In this document: piece after piece, positions 43,809 through 52,009 of the stretch
How positions within the stretch are numbered: the first letter of the stretch is position 1
How the letters are laid out: each line of letters begins with the position of its first letter
Source: UBA2386 sp046306335
Lineage (GTDB): Bacteria; Planctomycetota; UBA1135; UBA2386
Direction of reading: 5' to 3'
Assembly: GCA_046306335.1 (NCBI GenBank)
Contig: JBKDXM010000048.1
Span: 7,957-71,956 of the forward strand
DNA: 64,000 bases
Notes under the pieces: generated by a model
Seen by the model: only the letters and a program-made list of their open reading frames with translations
Databases searched by the model: none
What the model was told of the DNA's origin: nothing
Made by a program: the position numbers and the translations under genes

Positions 43809-45689
43809 TCAGAAGCCGCGCAGGCTGACGGCGCTGAAGCTGCCGACGATCAACAGACCCAGGCCAAGCAGGTAGACCTCCGGCCCGATCGGGCCCATCG
43901 AGGTGGTCGTCGTGCCGTTGGCCCCGGCGCGACCGTACGCGACCGACGGGAACAGGTGCTTGGTCAGCGTCGCCGAGTCCGGGATCTGCGCCATGTCGAT
44001 CGGCACGTCCTCGCCCATCGGGATGAAGCCGAGCAGGCCCGTCGCCATCTGGTAGTAGCCCTCGAACGTGGCCTTCCAATCGACGTAGCTGAAGTACGTC
44101 ACGTCGGACGGCAGCGACGCGGCGATGGAGGCGAACTCCTTGTTGCCGCGGATGTCGCCCTTGGGCTCGTCTTCCTTGCGGTCCATGCGGGCGAACGCGC
44201 GCTTGATGTCGCTCGGCGAGAAGCCGCCGACGAGGTAGCCGTTCTTGAACGCGAACGTCGGCATGTACGCCTCCAGCGGGTTCATGCCGCCAAAGCCCTC
44301 GATCTCCTCGACGTTGACGCTGAGCTGGTAGACCATGATGCCGCGCTTCTCGCCCTCGTCGAGTTCGAAGAGGCCGTTGCTCGCGGCGACGATGCCCTTG
44401 ATCGCCTTCAGCACGCGGGCCTCGTCCTTGACGTTGACGAGCAGTGTCGACTCCGGCGGCGCGTTGAGCGAGGCCTGCGGCAGCCCCCACATCGCGTAGT
44501 GGTCGCCGCAGGCGAGCAGCAGGTCGTCGCGCAGGCTGAAGCCGAGCTCCTTCTCGCTCTTGGCGAGCGCCTCCTGGAACTGGCGCGCCGCGTCCGGCCC
44601 GTAGGCCTCGATGGCCTTCATGATCGTGTTGTGCAGCCACGCGACGTCGAACGTGCCGCTCGCGAAGCTGGCGGCGTCCTTGGGCACCCAGCGCAGGAGC
44701 GACATGTCGACCTTGCGGGCCGGCGCGGCCGTGGCCGCAGGCGCGGTGGCGTCCCCGGTGTTCGCGCCGATGAAGCCGCGATTCATCGCCTTGCCGTCGG
44801 CGTACGACTGCGTCAGGCTCAGCGCCCCGAGCCGGCGCAGGCCGAGCGCGTCGACCGCGCGCACGACGCCGGCCGTGTCGAGGCCTTCGATCGAGCCCAT
44901 CGCGTCAGCAACCTGCAGCGCCCCGAGCGCGAACTCCACCAGGCCGGACGGGCGCAGGAACAGCTCGAGTTCGGCGCCCTTGGTGTCGAGGCTGGCGTAG
45001 CCGGCCTGGAAGTCGGCCGTGGCGCCGAGCATCGTCGTCTTCGCCTTCATGGCGGCGAGCGTCTCGCGCAGCTCGTCGAGCAGCGTGCCGGCGAGCAGGC
45101 CGTTCTCGAGCATCACGAAGTGAAAGTCGGGGGCGACGTTGCCCGAATCGGGCCTGAGCTTCAGCGTGATCATCGGCGCGCCGTCGAGCGTCCCCTCGGT
45201 GCGCTCCAGCTCGTCCGCCGCGGCGTCGGCGAGCCGATCGATGCCCATGCGCACGAGCGGCAACCACGACGGCGCGTTGGCGCCGAAGTGGAAGTGCGCC
45301 AGCAGGCCGATCTCCTGCTTGGGCTGCGGGTCACCCGGTTGGACGCTCAGCTTGGTGACGGCCAGCGTCGCGCCGTCCAGCCGGAGCTTGAGCACCTCGT
45401 CGGGGTCGACCGGCAGGCTGCCTTGCTTGTGCTGCTCGCGCGCCTGCGCCAGCGCCTCGTCCACCTCCTTGCGGACCATCTTCACGAGATCGCCGACGAA
45501 GGCCTGCACTTCCGGCTCGGCCCACATCTTCGCCAGCGGCATCGACTGGAACTCGGTCAGCGACGTCGGCAGGTCCGGCAGGCTCGCCGCCATGATGGTG
45601 TGCTTGGGCAGGTACGGCAGGATGCTGCCTTGGGCGGCGAGCGGCGCCAGCAGCAGCGTGGAGAGGAGCAGCGGGTGGTAGGACTTCAT
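43809..45689 (-). CDS. Secreted DUF3352-like protein with C-terminal membrane helix
   Basis: 626 residues. A signal peptide (MKSYHPLLLSTLLLAPLAAQG) is followed by LPYLPKHTIMAASLPDLPTSLTEFQ, which resembles the opening of DUF3352-type proteins (a 'value/penalty' start used in many planctomycetal exported proteins). Two similar large halves follow, each with long helical stretches, and a last hydrophobic segment (about 600-620) may anchor it. No catalytic motif is recognised. It lies 145 bases from the next upstream gene, which encodes another exported protein. Confidence 0.65.
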   Translation of the reverse strand: MKSYHPLLLSTLLLAPLAAQGSILPYLPKHTIMAASLPDLPTSLTEFQSMPLAKMWAEPEVQAFVGDLVKMVRKEVDEALAQAREQHKQGSLPVDPDEVLKLRLDGATLAVTKLSVQPGDPQPKQEIGLLAHFHFGANAPSWLPLVRMGIDRLADAAADELERTEGTLDGAPMITLKLRPDSGNVAPDFHFVMLENGLLAGTLLDELRETLAAMKAKTTMLGATADFQAGYASLDTKGAELELFLRPSGLVEFALGALQVADAMGSIEGLDTAGVVRAVDALGLRRLGALSLTQSYADGKAMNRGFIGANTGDATAPAATAAPARKVDMSLLRWVPKDAASFASGTFDVAWLHNTIMKAIEAYGPDAARQFQEALAKSEKELGFSLRDDLLLACGDHYAMWGLPQASLNAPPESTLLVNVKDEARVLKAIKGIVAASNGLFELDEGEKRGIMVYQLSVNVEEIEGFGGMNPLEAYMPTFAFKNGYLVGGFSPSDIKRAFARMDRKEDEPKGDIRGNKEFASIAASLPSDVTYFSYVDWKATFEGYYQMATGLLGFIPMGEDVPIDMAQIPDSATLTKHLFPSVAYGRAGANGTTTTSMGPIGPEVYLLGLGLLIVGSFSAVSLRGF

Positions 45690-45834
45690 GAGTCGTGGCG
45701 GGCAGTGGGACCGCGCCCGGCCTATCGGCCAGACGCAAGCGTCCTCGTGGACCGGATGTTGGGGATTCTTTCGGCTCTACGCCAGGGGGCAGTCGCACGG
45801 CGCGCCGTCGGCGCCGCGGTCGCGCGGGCTCTAC

Positions 45835-47196
45835 TCACCCGCCCTTGGCGACCACCTGCTGCAGGTAGGCAGCCACCTTGGCTTCGTCGTCGACGAGCTG
45901 GTTCTGCAGCTTGCTCACCGCCTTGTCGAGGCCGCCCTTGCCGCCGCTCTTCAGCGCCGCGGTGACGTCCTGCAGCGCCGCGGTCGCCTTCGCGTCGCCG
46001 CCGTGCAGGCAGTACGACAGCAGCAGCCCGGACTGGAAGAGGTTGTAGTCGATGTCCTTCGGCTCCATGTCGCCGCTGATCTCGAAGCCGGCGAAGAACG
46101 CCTTGAGGTTGCGGACGCCGCCCTTCTGGACGTGTTGCTTGCCGAACCACGCGGCATCGTGGTCGCTGTCGAAGCGGGACGTCAGGGAGCCGATGCCGTG
46201 CAGCAGCCACAACGGCAGTTCGTTGCCGCCGTCCGCCGCGGCGCCGTGCGCGCTCGCGAGCGCCGCGCAGTGGCGGATGTAGCGCGCGCCCCAGTCCTTG
46301 TGGTTGAAGCAGATCGCGGCGCGGACGTCGCCGAGCAAGGGCAGCTTCAGCGCCGCCTGCTCGTTCATCAGGAAGGCCCCGCAGGCGTCCGTGCCGTCGC
46401 CGGCGCTCTGGCCCAGTTCGCGGTACTCCGACTCCGTCGCGGCCACCAGCACGACCGGCCGCAGCGCCGCGGCCGTCACGCGGTCGCCGACGACCGGTTG
46501 CACCTTCTCGACGGCGGCGTCGATCAGTCCCTTGAGCTCTTCGATCTTGGCCAGCGGCAGCGTGCTGACGAACAGGCCGCGTTTGGTGCGCACCAGCCAT
46601 GGCCGCCTGCCATCGCTGTGGAACGTGTCGGCTTCCTTGCGGTCGCCCCAGCGGTCGCCGCCGATGGGGAAGTAGTCGCCCTGCGCCTTCTCCAGGTTCT
46701 TGGCGTCGATCAGCTCACCGGTGACGGGGTGGCGCACCTTGCCGGTCTGCAGCGCCACGAGTTCCTCCTTGGCCACGACCTCGCCGTCGTGCCAGAACAC
46801 GCCGCGCTTGGCGTCGTCGGCCTTGTCCTTCTCGACCCAGACGCCGGCAACCTCGACGAAGCCCTTGGCGGTGTACTCGGCCGCGAGCGCCTTCTTGCGC
46901 AACGCGTCGGCTTCCTTCGCCGCCAGCCACTTGCCCTCGACGAGCACGTTGCCGAGCGCCTCGTTGGCGCCGGGGTGGTCGGGCTTGATCTTCAGCACCG
47001 CCTCGAAGAGCCGCTTGGCGTCGACCGCCAGCGCCTTCTCCTTCGCCCACACGCCGACCTCGTAGAGCTTCTGCGGGTCCTTCTTGGCCGCCGTCTCCTT
47101 GGTCTTCAGTTCGTTCTTCAGTTGCGCCGCCGACTGGCCGCTCGCGGCGGTCAGGACGAGCAGCAGGACGAGGCAACAACGCAGCAGATGGATCAT
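45835..47196 (-). CDS. Secreted TPR-like protein of unknown function
   Basis: 453 residues. Signal peptide (MIHLLRCCLVLLLVLTAASG), then TPR-like helices LYEVGVWAKEKALAVDAKRLFEAVLKIKPDHPGANEALG. A long C-terminal part contains DYFPIGGDRWGDRK and LPLWLLHGIGSLTSRF, the latter reminiscent of peptidase-MA-like proteins but lacking an HExxH motif (LLHGIGS instead). It may be an inactive relative of that fold. Its own promoter is probably in the 44-base gap after the HNH gene. Confidence 0.7.
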   Translation of the reverse strand: MIHLLRCCLVLLLVLTAASGQSAAQLKNELKTKETAAKKDPQKLYEVGVWAKEKALAVDAKRLFEAVLKIKPDHPGANEALGNVLVEGKWLAAKEADALRKKALAAEYTAKGFVEVAGVWVEKDKADDAKRGVFWHDGEVVAKEELVALQTGKVRHPVTGELIDAKNLEKAQGDYFPIGGDRWGDRKEADTFHSDGRRPWLVRTKRGLFVSTLPLAKIEELKGLIDAAVEKVQPVVGDRVTAAALRPVVLVAATESEYRELGQSAGDGTDACGAFLMNEQAALKLPLLGDVRAAICFNHKDWGARYIRHCAALASAHGAAADGGNELPLWLLHGIGSLTSRFDSDHDAAWFGKQHVQKGGVRNLKAFFAGFEISGDMEPKDIDYNLFQSGLLLSYCLHGGDAKATAALQDVTAALKSGGKGGLDKAVSKLQNQLVDDEAKVAAYLQQVVAKGG

Positions 47197-47240
47197 GGGA
47201 TTGGGTTGGCGGCGTACGTGCGCAAGTGGGCGGTCGGCGG

Positions 47241-47852
47241 TCAAGCCTGCCGACGACGCGAGTCGGCGGTGAACCGGGACCACGACTCCATGCGCTGGTT
47301 CGGCCGCACGTTGAGGTAAGGCGACCAGCGCGGACGGACCGGCGCGCGCAGCAGATGCAGTCCTGCCTCCTTGAGCGTGCGGTCGGCCTTGCGGGCGTTG
47401 CACGACACGCAGGCCAGGACGCAGTTCTCCCAGTTCGTCGCGCCGCCGCGCGAGCGCGGCAGCACGTGGTCGATGCTGAGGTGGTCGCTGGCGCAATGGC
47501 GGCCGCAGTACTGGCAGGTGAAGTCGTCGCGCAGGAACAGGTTGCGCCGCGTGAACGGCGCTTCGTGGCACGGCACGCGGTCGTACCGCGCCAGCAGGAC
47601 CACTTCCGGGGCGGCGATCCGGACGCTGGGCGAGCGGATGGCTTGCACTTCGGGTGGCAGCGGGCGGGCCAGCCACTCGCCGAAGGTGAACACCGACAGC
47701 GACTCCGGGCAGACGATGCGGGCGGCGTCGCGGCAGACCATGCAAATCGCCCGTCGCACCGTGGTGACGTGGACGGGCCGCCACGAGCGGTTGAGGACCA
47801 GCGTTGCCCGATCGAGCAACTCCGTCCGGCGGGCGTGGTTGGTGGGCCGCAT
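47241..47852 (-). CDS. HNH endonuclease family protein
   Basis: 203 residues from ATG 47852. The N-terminal part (VLNRSWRPVHVTTVRRAICMVCRDAARIV) and the HNH core CQYCGRHCASDHLSIDHVLPRSRGGATNWENCVLACVSCNARK match the HNH proteins common across Planctomycetota, Cyanobacteria and others. The two CxxC pairs bind zinc and DHVLPRSRGG carries the catalytic His. The substrate is unknown; no intein, intron or phage context is present. It is divergent from the lipoprotein gene at 48025. Confidence 0.88.
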   Translation of the reverse strand: MRPTNHARRTELLDRATLVLNRSWRPVHVTTVRRAICMVCRDAARIVCPESLSVFTFGEWLARPLPPEVQAIRSPSVRIAAPEVVLLARYDRVPCHEAPFTRRNLFLRDDFTCQYCGRHCASDHLSIDHVLPRSRGGATNWENCVLACVSCNARKADRTLKEAGLHLLRAPVRPRWSPYLNVRPNQRMESWSRFTADSRRRQA

Positions 47853-48024
47853 GGGGTGGGATCGCGCTGGAGGCCGCCGCAGCGGCGGCGGGATTGTAGG
47901 ACGCGCCCCGGATGGGCGATACTGGCTCGCGTGGCGCCCCCGGGGCCCGCAGGCGTTGCTCTGCCCGCAGGCCATGGCTACACTCCCGCGCCCTTTTCCC
48001 CGTCCCCGCCCACTGCGAGGAAGC

Positions 48025-48456
48025 ATGCACGGATCGATCGCTTGTCGCGCCGCCATGGCCACGGCGGCCCTCTTCGCCTGCGCCTTCGGCCTCGGCGCTT
48101 GCGCTGCCGAACCTGACGACAGCACGACCGTGCAGGCGATGCAGTTCCAGGACGTCGTCGTGCCCAACGGCCTGCGGATCCGCGAAGGCCAGCATCAGAG
48201 TTACTCGCGCGAGGAGGCCGGCTGGCGCCACGGGCGCTTCGAGTACACCGGCCAGTTGGAGGTGGCGACGGCCGCCAACTACGTGCGCGAGCGCATGCCG
48301 CAGCACGGCTGGACCAAGGCGCAGGACGAGGCCAACGCCGAGGCGACCAAGCTGCGGTTCGACCGCGGCATCTACCGCGCCGAGTACACGTTCCAGCGCA
48401 GCGAAGGCGCGACCACGATGGTCGTCGACTACACCACCGACTACGCGCGCCGCTAA
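48025..48456 (+). CDS. Small exported lipoprotein of unknown function
   Basis: 143 residues. The signal peptide ends FGLGAC, a lipobox, and the ATG has GAGGA 4 bases upstream. The mature part reads VPNGLRIREGQHQSYSREEAGWRHGRFEYTG and ends with a strand-rich segment (YRAEYTFQRSEGATTMVVDY), suggesting a small beta-rich domain. I do not recognise the family. It precedes the peptidyl-prolyl isomerase gene by 12 bases, so the two are probably cotranscribed. Confidence 0.65.
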   Translation: MHGSIACRAAMATAALFACAFGLGACAAEPDDSTTVQAMQFQDVVVPNGLRIREGQHQSYSREEAGWRHGRFEYTGQLEVATAANYVRERMPQHGWTKAQDEANAEATKLRFDRGIYRAEYTFQRSEGATTMVVDYTTDYARR

Positions 48457-48468
48457 CCGAGCGAATCC

Positions 48469-49632
48469 ATGACTTCCAACCCGCCTCCGACGACTGCCGC
48501 CGCCCCGGCACCCAACGCCATCGAGCTGCTCTGGGAACGCTACAAGTCGCTCGCCAACGTGGTGATCCTGGCGATCGTCGCGGCGCTCGGCATTAATTAC
48601 GCCATGACGTATACGGCGCGGAAGGCGAGCGACGAAAAGTGGTCCAAGTTTGCCACAAGCATGGGTCTGGAAAAGGCTTATGTCGATGTGTCTAGCGCCA
48701 ATGCGAGCCTGACGGAGCAGTTGCCGAGCCTCGACGCCGCCAACCTGAAGGCGGAGTTGGGCAAGGCAGAAGCCGCGATCAAGCCGTACCTGCACCTGGC
48801 ACTCGCCCGGCAGGCCATCCTCGGCAAGGATTGGGCGGAGGCGGAGGCCCAGTTGGCTGCCCTGGAGAAGGAGTTCCCCAACCACAATCTGGTGCGGGCG
48901 TCCAAGTACCCGATGCAGTCGCGCGACTTCGTCAAGCAGGACAAGGACGCTCCGGCGACGCCGGATGCCAAGCCCGACGAGCCGCAGTGGAAGCCGACCA
49001 AGGAAGGCAGCGCGGTCGCCCTGATGCGCGCGCAGATCGAGGCCGCGAAGGGTTACGCCGAGCCGGCGCAATTCGCCAAGCCGCAAATTCCGGCGGACGC
49101 CACCAAGGTCAAGTTCGAGCTGTCGAACAACTACGGCACCTTCACCATCGCGCTGCTGCCGCAAGCTCCGCTGCACCGCGAGGCATTCCTCAAGCTCGCC
49201 CAAGGCGAGAACCCGTTCTGGAAGGGATTGGCAATCGATGAGATCCGCCGCCCGACCAAGACCATGAAGAAGCTCCCGCACGAGCTGCACTTCGGCCTCG
49301 CGTCCACCAAGGACGACGACCGCACGAAGTGGAACGAGAAGGAGCCGAGCACGAACCTGGTCGAGTTCGAGAAGAACTCGCTCAGCCACTTCGCCGGCGC
49401 CGTGTCGGCGCGCAACGAGGCCGACGGCAAGTCGTGCGCGGACCGCCTCTGGATCTCGGTCGACGACACGCCGCGGTACGATGGCGAGCGCGTGGTCTTC
49501 GCGTGGGTGGTCGACGGCCTCGACAACCTGAAGAAGGTCTGCGAGGCGACGATGTCGGCGCAGGAAGAAGAGCAGGGTCGCGGCAAGCCCAGCGACAACA
49601 TCCGCATCACCGCGGTGACGGTCCTGCAGTAA
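48469..49632 (+). CDS. Membrane-anchored cyclophilin-like peptidyl-prolyl isomerase with YfgM-like N-terminus
   Basis: 387 residues. An N-terminal membrane helix (about 30-45, VVILAIVAALGINYAMTY) is followed by a TPR-like stretch (about 60-150) resembling YfgM or BamD-type repeats, and a linker. The C-terminal half, from FELSNNYGTFTIALLPQAPLHREAFLKLAQ, is a cyclophilin fold: KNFxxL-like FLKLA, FAGAVSARNEADGKSCADRLWISVDD (usually GxxSMA...SQFFI) and VVDGLDNLKKV. Key active-site residues are altered, so activity is uncertain. It would act in the periplasm on folding proteins. Bases about 48590-48720 are less GC-rich than the surroundings. Confidence 0.75.
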   Translation: MTSNPPPTTAAAPAPNAIELLWERYKSLANVVILAIVAALGINYAMTYTARKASDEKWSKFATSMGLEKAYVDVSSANASLTEQLPSLDAANLKAELGKAEAAIKPYLHLALARQAILGKDWAEAEAQLAALEKEFPNHNLVRASKYPMQSRDFVKQDKDAPATPDAKPDEPQWKPTKEGSAVALMRAQIEAAKGYAEPAQFAKPQIPADATKVKFELSNNYGTFTIALLPQAPLHREAFLKLAQGENPFWKGLAIDEIRRPTKTMKKLPHELHFGLASTKDDDRTKWNEKEPSTNLVEFEKNSLSHFAGAVSARNEADGKSCADRLWISVDDTPRYDGERVVFAWVVDGLDNLKKVCEATMSAQEEEQGRGKPSDNIRITAVTVLQ

Positions 49633-49638
49633 GGACGC

Positions 49639-50541
49639 TCAGGCGTCCTTCAGTCGCGCGAACACGCGCTCGAACTGCTCGCGGCCGGCGCACTCCAGCA
49701 CGATCTGGCTCCGCTTGCGGCCGTAGCGGATCGCGACCTTGATGCCGAAGTTCTCCATCAAGGTCTCCTCCAGCTCGTTCAGCCACACCGGCCGCGACTT
49801 GCCCTTGCCGGTTGGCTTGCTGGGCTCACCCATCGCCGCCTGCTGCGCCGCCTTGACCTTGCCCTCGGTTTCGCGCACCGACCACGCGCCCTTGATGCAC
49901 TCGTGGGCGAACGCGGAGACCGTCGCGGCGTCCGGCAGCGCGAGCAGCGTGCGCGCGTGGCCCATCGACAGTGTTCCACGTGAAACATGCGCCTGCACGT
50001 CGTCGGGCAGGTCGAGCAGGCGAAGGAAGTTGGCCACCGTCGACCGCTCGAGCCCGACCTTCTTGGCGACCTCGTCCTGCGTCGTGGCCAGGGTCGTCAT
50101 CAGCAGGCGGAACCCCTGCGCCTTCTCGATCGCGTTGAGATCCTCGCGCTGCAGGTTCTCGACCAGCCCGAAGACGGCGGAGTCCTGGTCGCTGATCGCG
50201 CGGACCAGCACCGGCACCTTGGTCAGGCCGGCGAGTTGAGCTGCCCGCCAACGGCGCTCGCCGGCGACGATCTCAAACCGGTCGCCGACCCGGCGGGCCA
50301 GGATCGGTTGCAGGATGCCGCTGGCGCGAATCGACTCGGCGAGTTCCTTCAGCTCCGCCTCACCCATCACCTTGCGGGGCTGGTACCGGCTGACGTCGAG
50401 GGTGCCGACCTCGACCTGGAGCACCTCGTCGTCGCCCTGCTTCTTGAGGTCGGCGACATCGGCCCTGCCGGCCTGGGGCTGGGCCGACCGGCCTCCGGAC
50501 AGCAGAAAATCGAGACCACGACCGAGACGACGATCAACCAT
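49639..50541 (-). CDS. parB: Chromosome-partitioning protein ParB
   Basis: 300 residues from ATG 50541 (a TTG at 50547 is also in frame). Features: the ParB/Srx domain with ISRYQPRK-like VSRYQPRKVM, ESIRASGILQPILAR and the CTP-site GERRWRAAQLAG; ENLQREDLNAIEKAQGF; a helix-turn-helix (QDEVAKKVGLERSTVANFLRLL); and a C-terminal dimerisation region. It loads as a CTP-dependent clamp at parS. A perfect parS lies within its own coding sequence. Its start overlaps the parA stop by 8 bases. Confidence 0.96.
   Translation of the reverse strand: MVDRRLGRGLDFLLSGGRSAQPQAGRADVADLKKQGDDEVLQVEVGTLDVSRYQPRKVMGEAELKELAESIRASGILQPILARRVGDRFEIVAGERRWRAAQLAGLTKVPVLVRAISDQDSAVFGLVENLQREDLNAIEKAQGFRLLMTTLATTQDEVAKKVGLERSTVANFLRLLDLPDDVQAHVSRGTLSMGHARTLLALPDAATVSAFAHECIKGAWSVRETEGKVKAAQQAAMGEPSKPTGKGKSRPVWLNELEETLMENFGIKVAIRYGRKRSQIVLECAGREQFERVFARLKDA
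49972..49987. promoter_or_regulatory. parS centromere site inside parB
   Basis: The 16 bases TGTTCCACGTGAAACA fit the universal parS consensus TGTTnCACGTGAAACA exactly. They encode HVSRGT in ParB and force rare A/T-ending codons there (TCA, CGT, GGA, ACA). It is a likely ParB loading site and marks the replication-origin-proximal region. Confidence 0.92.
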
Positions 50542-51250
50542 GTTCAAGCTCCTTGACGAGGTCGGCGTAGCAGCGCGCCGCCTTGGACTGGGGACTGTGG
50601 TGGAAGACGGACTGGCCGAAGCTCGATGCCTCGACCAGGGCAGTGTCGCGCAGGATGACCGACTGCAAGAGGCGCGGGCCGAGATTCTTGCGCAGGTCTT
50701 CGAGGATCTCCATGGTCACCGGCTCGCGCAGGTCGACCATCGTCGGCAGAACCCCGCGCAGGGTGGCCTTGCCGGGGAACTCCCGCGCCGCGGCATCGAG
50801 GCTCGCCAGCATCTGCGAGAGTCCGTGCAGCGCGAAGAACTCCGGCTGCACGGGCACGACGACCTCGTCGGCGATCTGGATGCCCGCCCAGCCCCAAGCG
50901 TCGAGGCGCGGCGGGCAGTCGATGACCAGCCAGTCGATCTGGCTGCCGATGCGCAGTACGAGATCCTTCAGCCGGTCGACGTCGATCGTGGCGCCGCGCG
51001 CAAGCGTCGAGCCGTCGCCCGGCGACGGCAACAGCCAGAACCGCTCGTCGAGCAACGACAGGCCTTCCATGGCTTCGTCGGGCACGGCGTCGCGCGCGAT
51101 CGATTGGACGGCAATGGTGGCGTTGCCCTGCGGATCGAGGTCGAAGAGCACGGTCCGGTGGCCGGCCAGCGCCAAGCCATGGGCGAGATGGATCGCCGTC
51201 GTGGTCTTGCCGACGCCGCCCTTCTGGTTCGCCAGAACGATGGAACGCAT
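50534..51250 (-). CDS. parA: Chromosome-partitioning ATPase ParA/Soj
   Basis: 238 residues. Deviant Walker A ANQKGGVGKTTTAIHLAHGL at the N-terminus, switch FDLDPQGNAT, Walker B LVIDCPPRLDAWGWAGI, and VVPVQPEFFALHGLSQML. It is a normal-length chromosomal Soj/ParA, forming an ATP-dependent gradient that pulls ParB-parS. It is paired with parB by an 8-base overlap. A separate ParA-like fusion at 12846-14432 has no ParB partner. Confidence 0.95.
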   Translation of the reverse strand: MRSIVLANQKGGVGKTTTAIHLAHGLALAGHRTVLFDLDPQGNATIAVQSIARDAVPDEAMEGLSLLDERFWLLPSPGDGSTLARGATIDVDRLKDLVLRIGSQIDWLVIDCPPRLDAWGWAGIQIADEVVVPVQPEFFALHGLSQMLASLDAAAREFPGKATLRGVLPTMVDLREPVTMEILEDLRKNLGPRLLQSVILRDTALVEASSFGQSVFHHSPQSKAARCYADLVKELEHG

Positions 51251-51292
51251 GGCCGCCTTGCCGCCTGAGGAGGCAGTCGTCGCACGGCTCTC

Positions 51293-52009
51293 GTGACCGC
51301 GGGAACGTCGACGCTGCTTGTCGGCGGGATGCTAGCCATCTACTGTCGGAGCGAGAATCCTTCGTCCACAGATTATCTGGCACTGATTCCACCAGCTCTC
51401 GACCGCACGACCCGCGCGCAGTGTGCGCGCCGCGCTCGCCTGGCGTGCACGGCGGCGATCCGTCGCGCCGGCTACGCCCCGTGGTTGCTGGCGCTCGGCG
51501 TTGTGGCGATGGCCGCATTGCAGGAACCGACCCTGCTGCGCACCTACGGCATCACGCTGCCGTGGCAATCGGCGTGGGTGGTGGGCGCCACCTTGCTGTC
51601 GATCCTGGCGGTCGGCGTGCCGCCAGCCCGCAGCGTTGCTTCGCAAATCGTTACCTCGCAGGTACTTGTGTTGATGGTTGGGTGCGCCTTCGGGGCCTCG
51701 CTGACGGTCTGCGATCTGCTGCTCGGGCGCGCGGACACGGCTGCCCGCGCCGTCGGCTGGGGCCTTGCGTTCGTGTGCTCGCTCTACCATTTCGCAATTG
51801 TGCTCGTCGCCGGTCGCGCCGCTGCGGCGCCGAGCGCGGCGTTGGCGGCGGCGATCGCCGCGTTGCTCGCCGTCGTCCTCGCCGCGCGATTCGACAGCGG
51901 CAACTGGTCTGCGCCGGTGCTCGCCGCCACGCTTCTCGCTGGACTCGCGGCGACCGCCGCCGCGCGCGTCCTAGCTCACGGCCACCATGCGCATCGGCAT
52001 CCTCGGTGA
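51293..52009 (+). CDS. Hypothetical integral membrane protein
   Basis: Up to 238 residues with about six hydrophobic helices (from WLLALGVVAMAAL to WSAPVLAATLLAGLAATAAA) and a His-rich C-terminus (AHGHHAHRHPR). The start is uncertain. GTG 51293 is the first in-frame start, but a palindrome and DnaA-box-like sequence lie inside it at 51362-51379, and later starts (TTG 51484 or ATG 51509) would keep nearly all helices. No family is recognised. It overlaps the phosphodiesterase gene by 23 bases. Confidence 0.5.
   Translation: MTAGTSTLLVGGMLAIYCRSENPSSTDYLALIPPALDRTTRAQCARRARLACTAAIRRAGYAPWLLALGVVAMAALQEPTLLRTYGITLPWQSAWVVGATLLSILAVGVPPARSVASQIVTSQVLVLMVGCAFGASLTVCDLLLGRADTAARAVGWGLAFVCSLYHFAIVLVAGRAAAAPSAALAAAIAALLAVVLAARFDSGNWSAPVLAATLLAGLAATAAARVLAHGHHAHRHPR
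51369..51379. repeat. Palindrome CAGAT-T-ATCTG between parA and the membrane-protein gene
   Basis: A perfect 5-bp-arm palindrome in an AT-rich patch, directly after TCGTCCACA (51362-51370), which matches 7 of 9 bases of a DnaA box. It could be a regulator or DnaA site controlling parAB, or chance. Confidence 0.4.

Noticed and set aside
45719..45743. Two small hairpins (GGCC-TATC-GGCC and GACGC-AA-GCGTC) in the leader of the DUF3352-like gene
   Set aside because: Stems of 4 and 5 bp with no further support; not convincing as an attenuator.
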